Source of the DNA: Rhodospirillaceae bacterium
GTDB taxonomy: Bacteria > Pseudomonadota > Alphaproteobacteria > Rhodospirillales > UBA2165
DNA: 64,000 nucleotides
NCBI GenBank assembly: GCA_947467145.1
Contig: CANIGJ010000022.1
Coordinates: forward strand, 1 to 64,000
Direction: 5' to 3'
Within the stretch, counting starts at the first letter, position 1, and each line of letters starts with the position of its first letter. Positions 35,387 to 44,018 of the stretch are shown here, in pieces. The notes beneath the pieces are model-generated. The model saw only the letters and a list, made by a program, of their open reading frames with translations, ran no database searches and had not been told where the DNA came from. Position numbers and translations under genes: made by a program.

Positions 35387-36307
35387 TCAGCGCGCCCGCG
35401 CGCGGGTTGCGGTGCCGGACGGCTGGGTAGCCTGGGCCGGCATATCGAGGACCAACGGTTCGGCAAAGCCGCCGACCACGATGATCTCGTTGAAGCTCTT
35501 ATCAAAAATGCGCCGCGCTTCGCCGATGCGTTTGTCGTCGGCGGCGACGAAGCCTTCGATCTCGACCAGATGGACCCAACGCTTGCGGTCCTGCGGGTCT
35601 TGCCATTTGGAGCGTACGACCGCGCCCGTGAAGCCGCATTCGGCGACTTCGGTCAGGAACATATCGGTCGAATAATCTGCCGACAGATCGATCGCCAGGT
35701 ACGTGCGGTCCTGGCCCGATTGTTCGGGTTCGGCGCGCGCCACGATGACGGCTTCGGTGCCGCCGTGCGGGTGGCCGGCGCGCGCGAAGGGCAGTTTGGC
35801 GATGACGCGGATCGGCCGGCCTTCGTTGGCGGCGTTGGGGCTGGCCAACAGATATTGCCACCACGGATCCAAGTCCTGCGGATCGGGTTCCGGCAGGATG
35901 CCGATGGTGCATTGACCGCTGGCGACGGTTTCGACGACGCGACGCGTGGTGCCGAATTTCCAGCTGATCAGACCCGAGCCGAAATGGTCGCGCGCTAGGT
36001 CCCAAAAGGAATGGGCCGTTTCAGTGGCGTAAACCGCAACCGAAAACGGCCCTTGCATGGCGAGCGAGGCGGTCAGGATCTCTCGCCATATACGGACCAA
36101 TTGGGCCTTGGGGAACGAGCCGGTGTGGCGCGCGATGAGGGCGCGCAGGATATTGGCTTCGCGGCCCGGGCGCAGCTTTAGGCTGTCGTCGGTCTTGATC
36201 GAGCGGACCTTTTCGCTGACCCCGGCGCGGCGCACCAGCAGGGCGTGCAGCTCCGCATCGATCGCGTCGATTTCCTTACGGAACGAGGAAAGATCGGTGT
36301 CGGACAT
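35387..36307 (-). CDS. Chorismate mutase with diverged PheA-like C-terminus
   Basis: This 306-residue protein has an N-terminal type II chorismate mutase domain (about 1-85: FRKEIDAIDAELHALLVRRA, KLRPGREANILRAL). The rest looks like a diverged prephenate-dehydratase domain (about 88-210, GTTRRVVETVASGQCTIGIL) and an ACT-like end (LAIDLSADYSTDMFLTEVAE, then RWVHLVEIEGFVAADDKR). The usual dehydratase active-site sequence is not clearly kept, and the protein is shorter than E. coli PheA (386). It lies 9 bp before hisC. Confidence 0.8.
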   Translation of the reverse strand: MSDTDLSSFRKEIDAIDAELHALLVRRAGVSEKVRSIKTDDSLKLRPGREANILRALIARHTGSFPKAQLVRIWREILTASLAMQGPFSVAVYATETAHSFWDLARDHFGSGLISWKFGTTRRVVETVASGQCTIGILPEPDPQDLDPWWQYLLASPNAANEGRPIRVIAKLPFARAGHPHGGTEAVIVARAEPEQSGQDRTYLAIDLSADYSTDMFLTEVAECGFTGAVVRSKWQDPQDRKRWVHLVEIEGFVAADDKRIGEARRIFDKSFNEIIVVGGFAEPLVLDMPAQATQPSGTATRARAR

Positions 36308-36386
36308 GATGGCCTACTGCTCAAGCTCGGGCGGGTTAAAGGGCCCAGAGTGATAGTCCGCCAGACCCTTAAAATCAAAGAAAAGA

Positions 36387-36415
36387 TTGACAGAGAGGTG
36401 TGCCGTTCATACGTG
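36387..36415 (+). promoter_or_regulatory. Candidate metX promoter
   Basis: A consensus -35 TTGACA (36387-36392) is followed after 17 bp by a weak -10 TACGTG. It lies 45 bp upstream of the metX start. No SAM-II-type riboswitch fold was recognised here. Confidence 0.35.
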
Positions 36416-36459
36416 GTATGGCTTATGACTGCGGCCCAAATCGGAGTATCTGGGAGGCT

Positions 36460-37632
36460 ATGAGCACGCCCCAAACGGGATCGGTATCGCGCCTGGTTGT
36501 GCCGCAGACGGCGGGTAAGGTCGTCCGTCTCGGCACGACCACGCCGTTGCGTCTGGATTGCGGCGTCGATCTGGCCGATTTCCCCATGGCCTACCAGACC
36601 TACGGCACCCTGAACGCCGACAAGTCGAACGCGATCCTGATTACCCATGCCCTGTCGGGCGACCAGTTCGTCGCCGACCCGCATCCGATCACCGGCCGTC
36701 CCGGCTGGTGGCATCTGGCAGTCGGCCCCGGCAAGGTCATCGATACCGACCGCTATTTCGTCGTCTGCTCGAACGTCCTGGGCGGTTGCATGGGCACGGC
36801 CGGGCCGAAGGAGATCGATCCCAAGACGGGCGAACCTTGGGGCCTGACCTTTCCGGTGATCACCATCGCCGACATGGTGCGCGCGCAAGCCATGCTGCTC
36901 GACCATCTGGGCGTCACCCAATTGTTCAGCGTCATCGGCGGCTCCATGGGCGGCATGCAGGTCCTGCAATGGGCCTCGATGTATCCCGACCGCGTGCTGA
37001 CCGCCGTGCCGATCGCCACGGCCGCGCACCATTCGGCGCAGAACATCGCCTTCCACGAGGTCGGCCGCCAATCGATCATGGCCGATCCCGAATGGCGCGG
37101 CGGCGATTATCTGAAGCAGGGCACCAATCCCAACCGCGGCCTGTCGATCGCGCGCATGGTCGCGCATATCACGTATCTGTCGGAGCCGGCGCTGCACCGC
37201 AAATTCGGCCGCCGCCTGCAGGACCGCTCGCAGATTACCTTCGGCTTTGACGCCGATTTCCAGGTGGAAAGCTACCTGCGCCATCAGGGCTCGACCTTCG
37301 TCGACCGGTTCGATGCGAACTCGTATCTCTACATCACCCGTGCGATGGATTATTTCGACCTCGCCGAACAATATGGCGGCTTGCTGGCCGATGCGTTCGA
37401 CCGCACGGCGACGCGCTTCTGCGTGATCTCGTTCACGTCGGACTGGCTTTATACGACCGCGGCCAGCCGCGACATCGTGCATGCGCTCAATGCCGTCGCG
37501 GCCAATGTCAGCTTCGCCGAGATCATCTCGGATGCGGGCCACGATTCCTTCCTGCTGGAAGAGCCGGAATTCTGGAAGGTGCTCGGCGGCTTTCTCGAAG
37601 GTGCGGCGCAGCGTTTCGGGGTGCGCAAGTAA
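36460..37632 (+). CDS. metX: Homoserine O-acetyltransferase
   Basis: This 390-residue alpha/beta hydrolase has the nucleophile Ser162 ([14 protein letters not shown]), Asp328 ([10 protein letters not shown]) and His361 ([12 protein letters not shown]) as catalytic triad, plus [13 protein letters not shown]. It activates homoserine for methionine synthesis. The start is ATG 36460 with GGGAGG upstream. metW begins inside its stop codon (TAATG), a conserved pair. Some MetX enzymes use succinyl-CoA, which cannot be excluded from sequence. Confidence 0.94.
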   Translation: MSTPQTGSVSRLVVPQTAGKVVRLGTTTPLRLDCGVDLADFPMAYQTYGTLNADKSNAILITHALSGDQFVADPHPITGRPGWWHLAVGPGKVIDTDRYFVVCSNVLGGCMGTAGPKEIDPKTGEPWGLTFPVITIADMVRAQAMLLDHLGVTQLFSVIGGSMGGMQVLQWASMYPDRVLTAVPIATAAHHSAQNIAFHEVGRQSIMADPEWRGGDYLKQGTNPNRGLSIARMVAHITYLSEPALHRKFGRRLQDRSQITFGFDADFQVESYLRHQGSTFVDRFDANSYLYITRAMDYFDLAEQYGGLLADAFDRTATRFCVISFTSDWLYTTAASRDIVHALNAVAANVSFAEIISDAGHDSFLLEEPEFWKVLGGFLEGAAQRFGVRK

Positions 37633-38276
37633 TGCCCGATTCAACGCCGATAATGTCCGCGACCGGACGCCAACTGCGCGTCGATCTGCAACGCATCGCC
37701 GACATGGTCGGGCGCAATACGCGCCTGCTCGACGTCGGTTGCGGCGATGGTGCACTGCTCGACTATCTCGTCCATGAAAAGGGTGTCGATGGGCGGGGCA
37801 TCGAAATCTCGACCGCCGGCGTGAATGCCTGCGTGACGCAAGGCTTGTCGGTCATCCAGGGCGACGCCGATACCGATCTCGACCATTATCCCGACGATGC
37901 CTTCGATTTCGTGATCTTGAGCCAGACCATCCAGGCGACGCGCAATCCGCGCGACGTGCTTGAGAACATGCTACGCATCGGCAAGAAGGCGATCGTGTCC
38001 TTCCCCAATTTCGGCTATTGGCGCGTGCGCCTGGGGCTATTGTTCTTCGGTCATATGCCGATCACCAAGGCGCTGCCTTATGATTGGTACGACACACCCA
38101 ACATCCATCAATGCACGATCACGGATTTCGTCCGTTTGTGCGACCGGTTGGGCATCACCATCGAGCGTTCGATCGCGCTCAATAACCTGGGCCACACGCG
38201 GCGCATCCATTCCAGCGTGTTCCTCGCCAACCTGGTCGGCGAGCAGGGCGTGTTCCTGCTGACCAAGCGCCGCTAA
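37632..38276 (+). CDS. metW: Methionine biosynthesis protein MetW
   Basis: This 214-residue methyltransferase-fold protein has the SAM motif LLDVGCGDGALLDYLVHEKG and the MetW blocks DFVILSQTIQATRNP, VSFPNFGYWRVRLGLLFFGH and WYDTPNIHQCTI. It works with MetX in the acyl-homoserine step, apparently as an activating partner and not a free methylase. Its ATG overlaps the metX stop. Confidence 0.94.
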   Translation: MPDSTPIMSATGRQLRVDLQRIADMVGRNTRLLDVGCGDGALLDYLVHEKGVDGRGIEISTAGVNACVTQGLSVIQGDADTDLDHYPDDAFDFVILSQTIQATRNPRDVLENMLRIGKKAIVSFPNFGYWRVRLGLLFFGHMPITKALPYDWYDTPNIHQCTITDFVRLCDRLGITIERSIALNNLGHTRRIHSSVFLANLVGEQGVFLLTKRR

Positions 38277-38292
38277 AGTTTAGGAACCACGT

Positions 38293-39003
38293 TTATGAGT
38301 TTGGCACCGCGCTATAGGAGCGCGCTTGCGCCGTCTGGATGCGTGGGGTGGCGGCATAAATCTGCTTGCTGGCCTCGACCACGATCACGCCGCCGACCGC
38401 GCTGAACCAGCGCTTGCCGATATTCTCCCACGCGCGCGCCGACGACATCACCATGCGCGATTTGGACGGCGGCATGTAAAGTGCCCCCTGCGTCTGGATG
38501 GGTGTGAACATGGCGTCGCGCAGCAGGCGGACGAGCTGGTTCGGCGAATAGGGTTCGCCGTAACCGAACGGCGTACGGTCGAGCCGCGCCCAGATGCCGC
38601 GCCGGTTGGGGGCAACGATGATCAGCCGACCCGATCCGGTCATGACGCGCCAGATCTCGCGCATCATCGGGCGCAACTGTTCGGCGCATTCCACGGCATG
38701 GACCAGCAGCACGCGGTCGACCGACAGATCGGGTAGCGGTAGTTCGGCCTCGTTGGACAGAAACGTCAGGCTGGCATCGTCGGCCGGCCAATGCAGCACG
38801 CCTTGCGCCGCCGGCATGGCGGCGATGGTGCGGCTCGCCTCAGGGAAGGCGCCCAGATAGGGCGTGGCAAAACCCAGCCCCATGACCGCCATACCGTTCA
38901 GATCGGGCCACAGGCCTCGCAAATGGGTGCGTAGGGTACGCCGCGCCACCGCCCCAATGGGGCTCGCGTAAAAATCCCGAAGATCGACTGCATCCTGCCA
39001 CAT
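38293..39003 (-). CDS. Class I SAM-dependent methyltransferase-like protein
   Basis: This 236-residue protein has a methyltransferase pattern: MAVMGLGFATPYLG (motif I region), LSVDRVLLVHAVECAEQLRP, VMTGSGRLIIVAPNRRGIWARLDRTPFGYGEPYS and PPSKSRMVMSSARAWENIGKR. The glycine loop is weak, so catalysis is not certain. Proteins like this are commonly found near glyoxalase II genes in alphaproteobacteria; none is here. It converges with metW. Substrate unknown. Confidence 0.78.
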   Translation of the reverse strand: MWQDAVDLRDFYASPIGAVARRTLRTHLRGLWPDLNGMAVMGLGFATPYLGAFPEASRTIAAMPAAQGVLHWPADDASLTFLSNEAELPLPDLSVDRVLLVHAVECAEQLRPMMREIWRVMTGSGRLIIVAPNRRGIWARLDRTPFGYGEPYSPNQLVRLLRDAMFTPIQTQGALYMPPSKSRMVMSSARAWENIGKRWFSAVGGVIVVEASKQIYAATPRIQTAQARSYSAVPNS

Positions 39004-39055
39004 GACAAAAAGTGTAGCATATTGTGTGGCTTAGTAGACCTGTCGGAGATCAATC

Positions 39056-39517
39056 ATGGCTGCCCCTGTACCGCCGTTCACCCGCGAAACCGCCATCGCC
39101 AAGGTCCGTATGGCCGAAGACGGCTGGAACAGCCGCGATCCGCAGCGCGTGTCGCTGGTTTATACCGAGGATAGCCGGTGGCGGAACCGCGCCGAGTTCC
39201 CGGTTGGCCGTGCGCAGATCGTCGAGTTCCTGACGCGCAAATGGGCCAAGGAATTGGACTACCGCTTGATCAAGGAATTGTGGTCGTTCGACGGCAATCG
39301 CATCGCCGTGCGCTTCGCCTACGAATGGCATGACGACAGCGGTAATTGGTTTCGTTCTTACGGCAACGAGAATTGGGAATTCGACGCGGACGGTCTCATG
39401 CAGCGCCGCTTCGCCTCGATCAACGATATGCCGATCAAAGAAGCGGAGCGGAAATTTCATTGGCCGCTCGGCCGTCGTCCCGACGATCACCCGAGCCTGT
39501 CGGACCTTGGCCTGTAA
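39056..39517 (+). CDS. DUF1348 (NTF2-like) protein
   Basis: This 153-residue protein matches DUF1348 along its whole length: [76 protein letters not shown] and [20 protein letters not shown]. These are single-domain NTF2-fold proteins of the SnoaL-like superfamily with no assigned reaction. It is transcribed alone, divergent from the methyltransferase gene. Confidence 0.9.
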   Translation: MAAPVPPFTRETAIAKVRMAEDGWNSRDPQRVSLVYTEDSRWRNRAEFPVGRAQIVEFLTRKWAKELDYRLIKELWSFDGNRIAVRFAYEWHDDSGNWFRSYGNENWEFDADGLMQRRFASINDMPIKEAERKFHWPLGRRPDDHPSLSDLGL

Positions 39518-39520
39518 TTT

Positions 39521-40330
39521 TCAGTCGATCTCGCGCAGCACGCGGAAGCCGAAGACGTAGGACGCGACGCGGGCATCGTTGCGCGCGCGCCAAGCCGAGC
39601 GCGACGCGCGCGGATTGTAGTACCACGCACCGCCCTTGAAGACGCGGCTCTTGCAGTCGCCATCCTTGCGCGCCGATCCGTCGGTGGGCGCGCCTTTGTG
39701 GTCAATTGTCCAGCAATCGGCGACCAGTTCGTTGAGATTGCCGTGCACGTCGTAGAGGCCCCAGGGATTGGGCTTGAAGGTGCCGACGGGGGCGGATTGG
39801 ATCGCGCTCCATTCCGTCGCGCATTCGCGGCAATTGACCTCGCCGGCGATCATGATGTTGCCGAACCAGTAATCCGTCGTCGTGCCGGCGCGCGCGGCAT
39901 ATTCCCATTCTTCTTCCGACGGCAGGCGATAGGTGTGGCCGGTCTTTTTGCTCATCCAGTCGAGATATTGTTCGATCTCGACCAGGGTCACGGTATGGAC
40001 GGGGCGGCGGCCGCGGCCCCAATCGCGGTCGAACGGCTTCTTGGCGCAGCCGCCGGCATCGACGCAGGCATCGTATTCGTCGAAGGTCGTCTCGAAGCGC
40101 CCCATGGCGAACGGCTTGGCGATGGTGACGTTGACGCGTGGGCTTTCGGCTTTTTCATCCGAGCCCATGACAAACGCGCCTTGCGGGATCACCACAAGCT
40201 CGGGACAGATGTCGGCGCAGTCGCGAAAGATCTTGCCGGGAATCAAAACATCGGCGGCCGAAGCCGCCGATGCTGAAAAGATCGCAGCGAGCGAGACGAG
40301 GAGTGCCCGCGCAACGGCGCCGGCGCCCAT
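39521..40330 (-). CDS. FGE/SUMF1-domain secreted protein lacking catalytic cysteines
   Basis: This 269-residue protein has a signal peptide (about 1-25, LLVSLAAIFSASAASA) and a formylglycine-generating-enzyme fold: VVIPQGAFVMGSDEKAESP, RLPSEEEWEYAARAG, PWGLYDVHGNLNELVADCW and GGAWYYNPRASRSAWRARND. In true FGE two cysteines sit in the GGSY-C-4-C region; here Tyr and Ala replace them, so aerobic formylglycine formation is not expected. Four other cysteine pairs (CADIC, CVDAGGC, CREC, CWT..DCK) suggest periplasmic disulfides. It starts 5 bp after korB. Confidence 0.82.
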   Translation of the reverse strand: MGAGAVARALLVSLAAIFSASAASAADVLIPGKIFRDCADICPELVVIPQGAFVMGSDEKAESPRVNVTIAKPFAMGRFETTFDEYDACVDAGGCAKKPFDRDWGRGRRPVHTVTLVEIEQYLDWMSKKTGHTYRLPSEEEWEYAARAGTTTDYWFGNIMIAGEVNCRECATEWSAIQSAPVGTFKPNPWGLYDVHGNLNELVADCWTIDHKGAPTDGSARKDGDCKSRVFKGGAWYYNPRASRSAWRARNDARVASYVFGFRVLREID

Positions 40331-40335
40331 CGGTC

Positions 40336-41361
40336 TTACTCGATGGTCCAGGTCGGACCCTTGCGCAGAAGCTCGTTCAGGCTCGGCTTCGCGCCGGCCC
40401 GTTTGGCTTCCGTCACCTGGGCCGCGAGGCCCTCGTCATAGGTCGGGCCGGGGTTGCAGTAGATCACGCCGATGGCCATCGGCAGGGCCGGCGGCTGCAT
40501 CGCGCACAGCATCGTCGCCAGCATCTTGTTGGTCTCGTCATGGACCAGCACATCGGCTTCGGTGATGCCGTTCTCGCCGATGGTGACGGACTCGATCTCG
40601 AAATGGCCGGGCTTCACGCGCAGGCCTTTCTGCTTGTCCTTGCCGTAGAGCAGCGGCTTGCCGTGTTCGACCATGATCTGGTTGTCGGCCACGGCATCCT
40701 TCTCGGTGAAGTAATCGTAGACGCCGTCGTTATAGACGATGCAGTTCTGGAATATTTCAACGAAAGACGCGCCGATGTGCGAGCGGGCGCGCTTGAACAC
40801 TTCGGGCAGATGCTTCTGATTGGTGTCGACGCCGCGCGCCACGAAGCGCGCGCCGCAACCGAGCGCGAAGAGCGTCGGTGAGACCGGATTGTCGACCGAA
40901 CCGACCGGCGTGGACGGCGACTTGGTGCCGACGCGGCTGGTGGGCGAATACTGGCCTTTGGTGAGGCCATAGATCTCGTTGTTGAACAGCAGATATTGCA
41001 GATTCACGTTGCGGCGCAGCACGTGCAGCAGATGGTTGCCGCCAATGGACAGCGAGTCGCCGTCGCCGCCGACGACCCAAATGTCGAGTTCTGGATTGGC
41101 GATCTTGGCGCCGGTCGCGATCGCGGCGGCACGGCCGTGGATCGTGTGGAAGCCGTAGGTCGCCATGTAATAGGGGAAGCGCGCGGCGCAGCCGATGCCG
41201 GAGATGAACACCGTCTTGGACGGATCGGCCTGCAGTTCGGCCATGGTCACCTGCATCGCGCGGACGATGGCGTAATCGCCGCAGCCGGGACACCAACGCA
41301 CTTCCTGATCGGAGGCGTAATCCTTGGCTTGCAGCTTCGCCGGAGGTGTTGCGACGTTCAT
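40336..41361 (-). CDS. korB: 2-oxoacid:ferredoxin oxidoreductase subunit beta
   Basis: This 341-residue subunit has the thiamine diphosphate-binding core (VVGGDGDSLSIGGNHLLHVL, FNNEIYGLTKGQYSPTSR) and cysteines for a 4Fe-4S cluster (VRWCPGCGDYAI, GIGCAARFPYY). It completes the KorAB enzyme that decarboxylates 2-oxoglutarate (or a related oxoacid) and reduces ferredoxin. It follows korA by 25 bp and precedes the FGE-like gene by 5 bp. Confidence 0.92.
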   Translation of the reverse strand: MNVATPPAKLQAKDYASDQEVRWCPGCGDYAIVRAMQVTMAELQADPSKTVFISGIGCAARFPYYMATYGFHTIHGRAAAIATGAKIANPELDIWVVGGDGDSLSIGGNHLLHVLRRNVNLQYLLFNNEIYGLTKGQYSPTSRVGTKSPSTPVGSVDNPVSPTLFALGCGARFVARGVDTNQKHLPEVFKRARSHIGASFVEIFQNCIVYNDGVYDYFTEKDAVADNQIMVEHGKPLLYGKDKQKGLRVKPGHFEIESVTIGENGITEADVLVHDETNKMLATMLCAMQPPALPMAIGVIYCNPGPTYDEGLAAQVTEAKRAGAKPSLNELLRKGPTWTIE

Positions 41362-41386
41362 GAGAACATTCCTTCTCTTGGGCTCA

Positions 41387-43243
41387 TTAACCCAATTGCT
41401 TGCGGATGCCGTCTTCGATCTCGGTGATCTTGAACGGCTGGCCGGAGACTTTGTTCAAACCGATGCAATCGACCATGTAACGGTCGCGCAGCACGGTGAT
41501 GAGCTGCCCGGTGTTCATTTCGGGCACGATCACCTTCTTGTAGCTCTTCAACAGAGCGCCAAGGTTCTTCGGCATCGGCCAGATGTGGCGCAGATGGATC
41601 TGGCTCACGTCCTTGCCCTGGGCGCGCATGTTGGTGACGGCGCGGCTGATCGGTCCGAAGGTCGAACCCCAGCCGACGACGGCAATCTCGCCGCCCGCCT
41701 GGCCGATTTCGACCTCTTGTTCCGGTATGAAGTTGGCGATGCCGTCGATCTTGTTCTTGCGGACATCCGTCATCTTCTGATGGTTGTCGGCTTCGTAGCT
41801 GATGTCGCCGGAATTGTAGTTCTTCTCGATGCCGCCGATGCGGTGCTGAAGGTCCGGCGTGCCCGGCTTCGCCCAGACGCGCGCGAGCGTTTTGTCGTCG
41901 CGCAGGAACGGATGGAAGCCTTCCTTCTCGGTGTGGAACTTGACCGGGAACTTCGGCAGCGTATCGACGTCGGGGATTTCCCACGGCTCGGACGCATTCG
42001 CCATGTAGCCGTCGGCCAGCAGGATGACCGGGGTCATGAACGTGGTGGCGATACGCACGGCTTCGATGGCGGTGTAGAAGCAATCGGACGGCGAGCGCGC
42101 GGCGACGACGGCCAAGGGTGCATCGGCATTGCGGCCATAGACCGACTGATACAGATCGGATTGCTCCGTCTTGGTCGGCATGCCGGTGGACGGACCGGCG
42201 CGCTGCACGTTGACGATGACGAGCGGCAGTTCGACGCCGATGGCGAGGCCGATGGCTTCCATCTTCAGTGCGATGCCGGGGCCGGAGCTTGCGGTCACGC
42301 CGAGATTGCCGGCGTATGACGCGCCGAGCGCGGCGCCGCACGCGGCGATTTCGTCTTCGGCCTGGAACGTCACAACGTCGAACGCCTTGAGGCGCGACAG
42401 CGTATGCAGCAAGGCGGATGCCGGCGTGATCGGATAACCGGCGAAGGTCATCGGCAGATCGGCAGCTTGCGTGCCCTGCACGAGACCGTAGGCGAGGCCT
42501 TCGATGCCGGTGACGGTGCGATAGAGGCCGGATTTGATCTTGGCCGGCTGCACGCGATAGGACTGCTCGCCCGACAGCTCGGTCGTTTCGCCGTAGGCGT
42601 GGCCGGCATTCATCGCCGCGATGTTGGAATTGGCGATCTCGGGACGCTTGCCGTAACGCCCGGTCAGCCAGTCGCCGGTCTGTTTGCGGTCGCGGTCGTA
42701 GAGCCAATAGACGAGGCCGAGCGCCCACATGTTTTTGCAGCGCACGGCTTCTTTCTGCGACAGGCCGAACTGCTTGACCGCTTCGAGCGTGTTCTTGGTG
42801 ATGTCGATGGCCAGGACGCGATAGCCTTCGAGGGAATTATCCTCGATCGGGTTCGTCGTGAAGCCGGCCTTCTTGAGGTTGCGGTCCGTGAAGGCGCCAG
42901 TATCGGCGATGATCATGCCGCCCTTTGGCACATCCTTCAGATGGACTTTCAGCGCGGCCGGATTGAACGCCACCAAAACGTCGGGCTGATCGCCCGCGGT
43001 GCGGATCTCGCGGCTGCCGAAATGAATCTGGAACGACGACACACCGAAGGTCGTGCCGGTAGGTGCACGAATTTCAGCAGGGAAGTCGGGGAACGTCGCG
43101 AGGTCGTTGCCGGCGAGCGCGGTCGTTAGTGTGAACTGGCCGCCGGTGATCTGAACGCCGTCGCCGGAATCGCCGGCGAAACGCACGACGACATCTTCGA
43201 CTTCTTCGCGTTGCCGCTTATCGACGGCTGTCGAGCCTTCCAT
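41387..43243 (-). CDS. korA: 2-oxoacid:acceptor oxidoreductase subunit alpha (gamma-alpha fusion)
   Basis: This 618-residue protein fuses the gamma domain (about 1-195, VVRFAGDSGDGVQITGGQFT) to the alpha domain (about 215-610, GYPITPASALLHTLSRLKAF, ASSGPGIALKMEAIGLAIGV and RAGPSTGMPTKTEQSDLYQS). This is the two-subunit KOR layout. No delta ferredoxin-like subunit gene is nearby. In alphaproteobacteria it usually acts on 2-oxoglutarate. A 248-bp gap separates it from rppH. Confidence 0.92.
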   Translation of the reverse strand: MEGSTAVDKRQREEVEDVVVRFAGDSGDGVQITGGQFTLTTALAGNDLATFPDFPAEIRAPTGTTFGVSSFQIHFGSREIRTAGDQPDVLVAFNPAALKVHLKDVPKGGMIIADTGAFTDRNLKKAGFTTNPIEDNSLEGYRVLAIDITKNTLEAVKQFGLSQKEAVRCKNMWALGLVYWLYDRDRKQTGDWLTGRYGKRPEIANSNIAAMNAGHAYGETTELSGEQSYRVQPAKIKSGLYRTVTGIEGLAYGLVQGTQAADLPMTFAGYPITPASALLHTLSRLKAFDVVTFQAEDEIAACGAALGASYAGNLGVTASSGPGIALKMEAIGLAIGVELPLVIVNVQRAGPSTGMPTKTEQSDLYQSVYGRNADAPLAVVAARSPSDCFYTAIEAVRIATTFMTPVILLADGYMANASEPWEIPDVDTLPKFPVKFHTEKEGFHPFLRDDKTLARVWAKPGTPDLQHRIGGIEKNYNSGDISYEADNHQKMTDVRKNKIDGIANFIPEQEVEIGQAGGEIAVVGWGSTFGPISRAVTNMRAQGKDVSQIHLRHIWPMPKNLGALLKSYKKVIVPEMNTGQLITVLRDRYMVDCIGLNKVSGQPFKITEIEDGIRKQLG

Positions 43244-43491
43244 GACTTCCTACTCCCACCCACTTGGGGGCCAAATCCCAAAGGCACTTCATTGCGCATT
43301 CCCACCCGTCAAAACCGACGGCCCAAACCCTTGAATTTTGGGAGCTGCAATGAGGATTTCCGCGTCTCCGAGCGTACTCTCAAACCTGGGTCGTTAGCCC
43401 TGTAATCGGGTCGCATAGGATGACAATGGGGCTAAAGAATCAAGTCACAAAATTAATGATCCACTCAACGAAATGGTTGAATCTTCGCGGG

Positions 43492-43992
43492 TTATTTTGC
43501 GTTGCGTAATCGTTCGAGCACCGGCGCGAATTCCGCGACGACCGCCTCGTAGATATCGCGTTTGAAGGCGACGGCGAGGCCGGAAAGCTCGCCCGGAGCG
43601 CACCAGCGCCATTCGTCGAACTCGGGATGGTCCACTTGGGTCGGGTCGATAGCCGAATCGGTCCCGGTGAATTGCAGGGCGAACCACTTCTGGGTCTGGC
43701 CGCGATATTTGCCTTTCCACACCTTGCCCACCAGCTCGGCGGGCAGGTCGTAGGATAGCCAGCCGGCGGTTTCGGCGACGATTCGCGCGTCCGCCGTGCC
43801 GATCTCTTCTTCGAGTTCGCGCAGCGCGGCGTCGCGCGGCTCCTCGCCCTTATCGATGCCGCCCTGGGGCATTTGCCAGGCATCGGGGGTATCGCTGCGC
43901 CGCCCGACCCACACCTCGCCCTTTTGGTTGATCAGCATAATACCGACGCAGGGGCGATAGGGTAGGCTTTCGGGATCGATCATTTTACTCAT
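43492..43992 (-). CDS. rppH: RNA pyrophosphohydrolase
   Basis: This 166-residue Nudix protein has its Nudix box at residues 44-65 ([20 protein letters not shown]) and the RppH-type [17 protein letters not shown] and WYRGQ-equivalent [14 protein letters not shown]. It removes pyrophosphate from 5'-triphosphate RNA to start decay (and hydrolyses diadenosine polyphosphates in relatives). The start is ATG 43992; the longer frame overlaps the previous gene. It is last in the run that begins at obgE. Confidence 0.94.
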   Translation of the reverse strand: MSKMIDPESLPYRPCVGIMLINQKGEVWVGRRSDTPDAWQMPQGGIDKGEEPRDAALRELEEEIGTADARIVAETAGWLSYDLPAELVGKVWKGKYRGQTQKWFALQFTGTDSAIDPTQVDHPEFDEWRWCAPGELSGLAVAFKRDIYEAVVAEFAPVLERLRNAK

Positions 43993-44018
43993 GGAATTCC
44001 GGATGTTGGGGGCGGGGC

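Noticed and set aside
36310..36459. Possible SAM riboswitch before metX
   Set aside because: Alphaproteobacterial metX/metA genes often carry SAM-II, but the pseudoknot consensus was not found in this 150-bp leader.
36178..37755. 525-codon minus-strand open frame
   Set aside because: Antisense to metX, whose catalytic triad is complete. The composition is Arg/His-rich with no domain.
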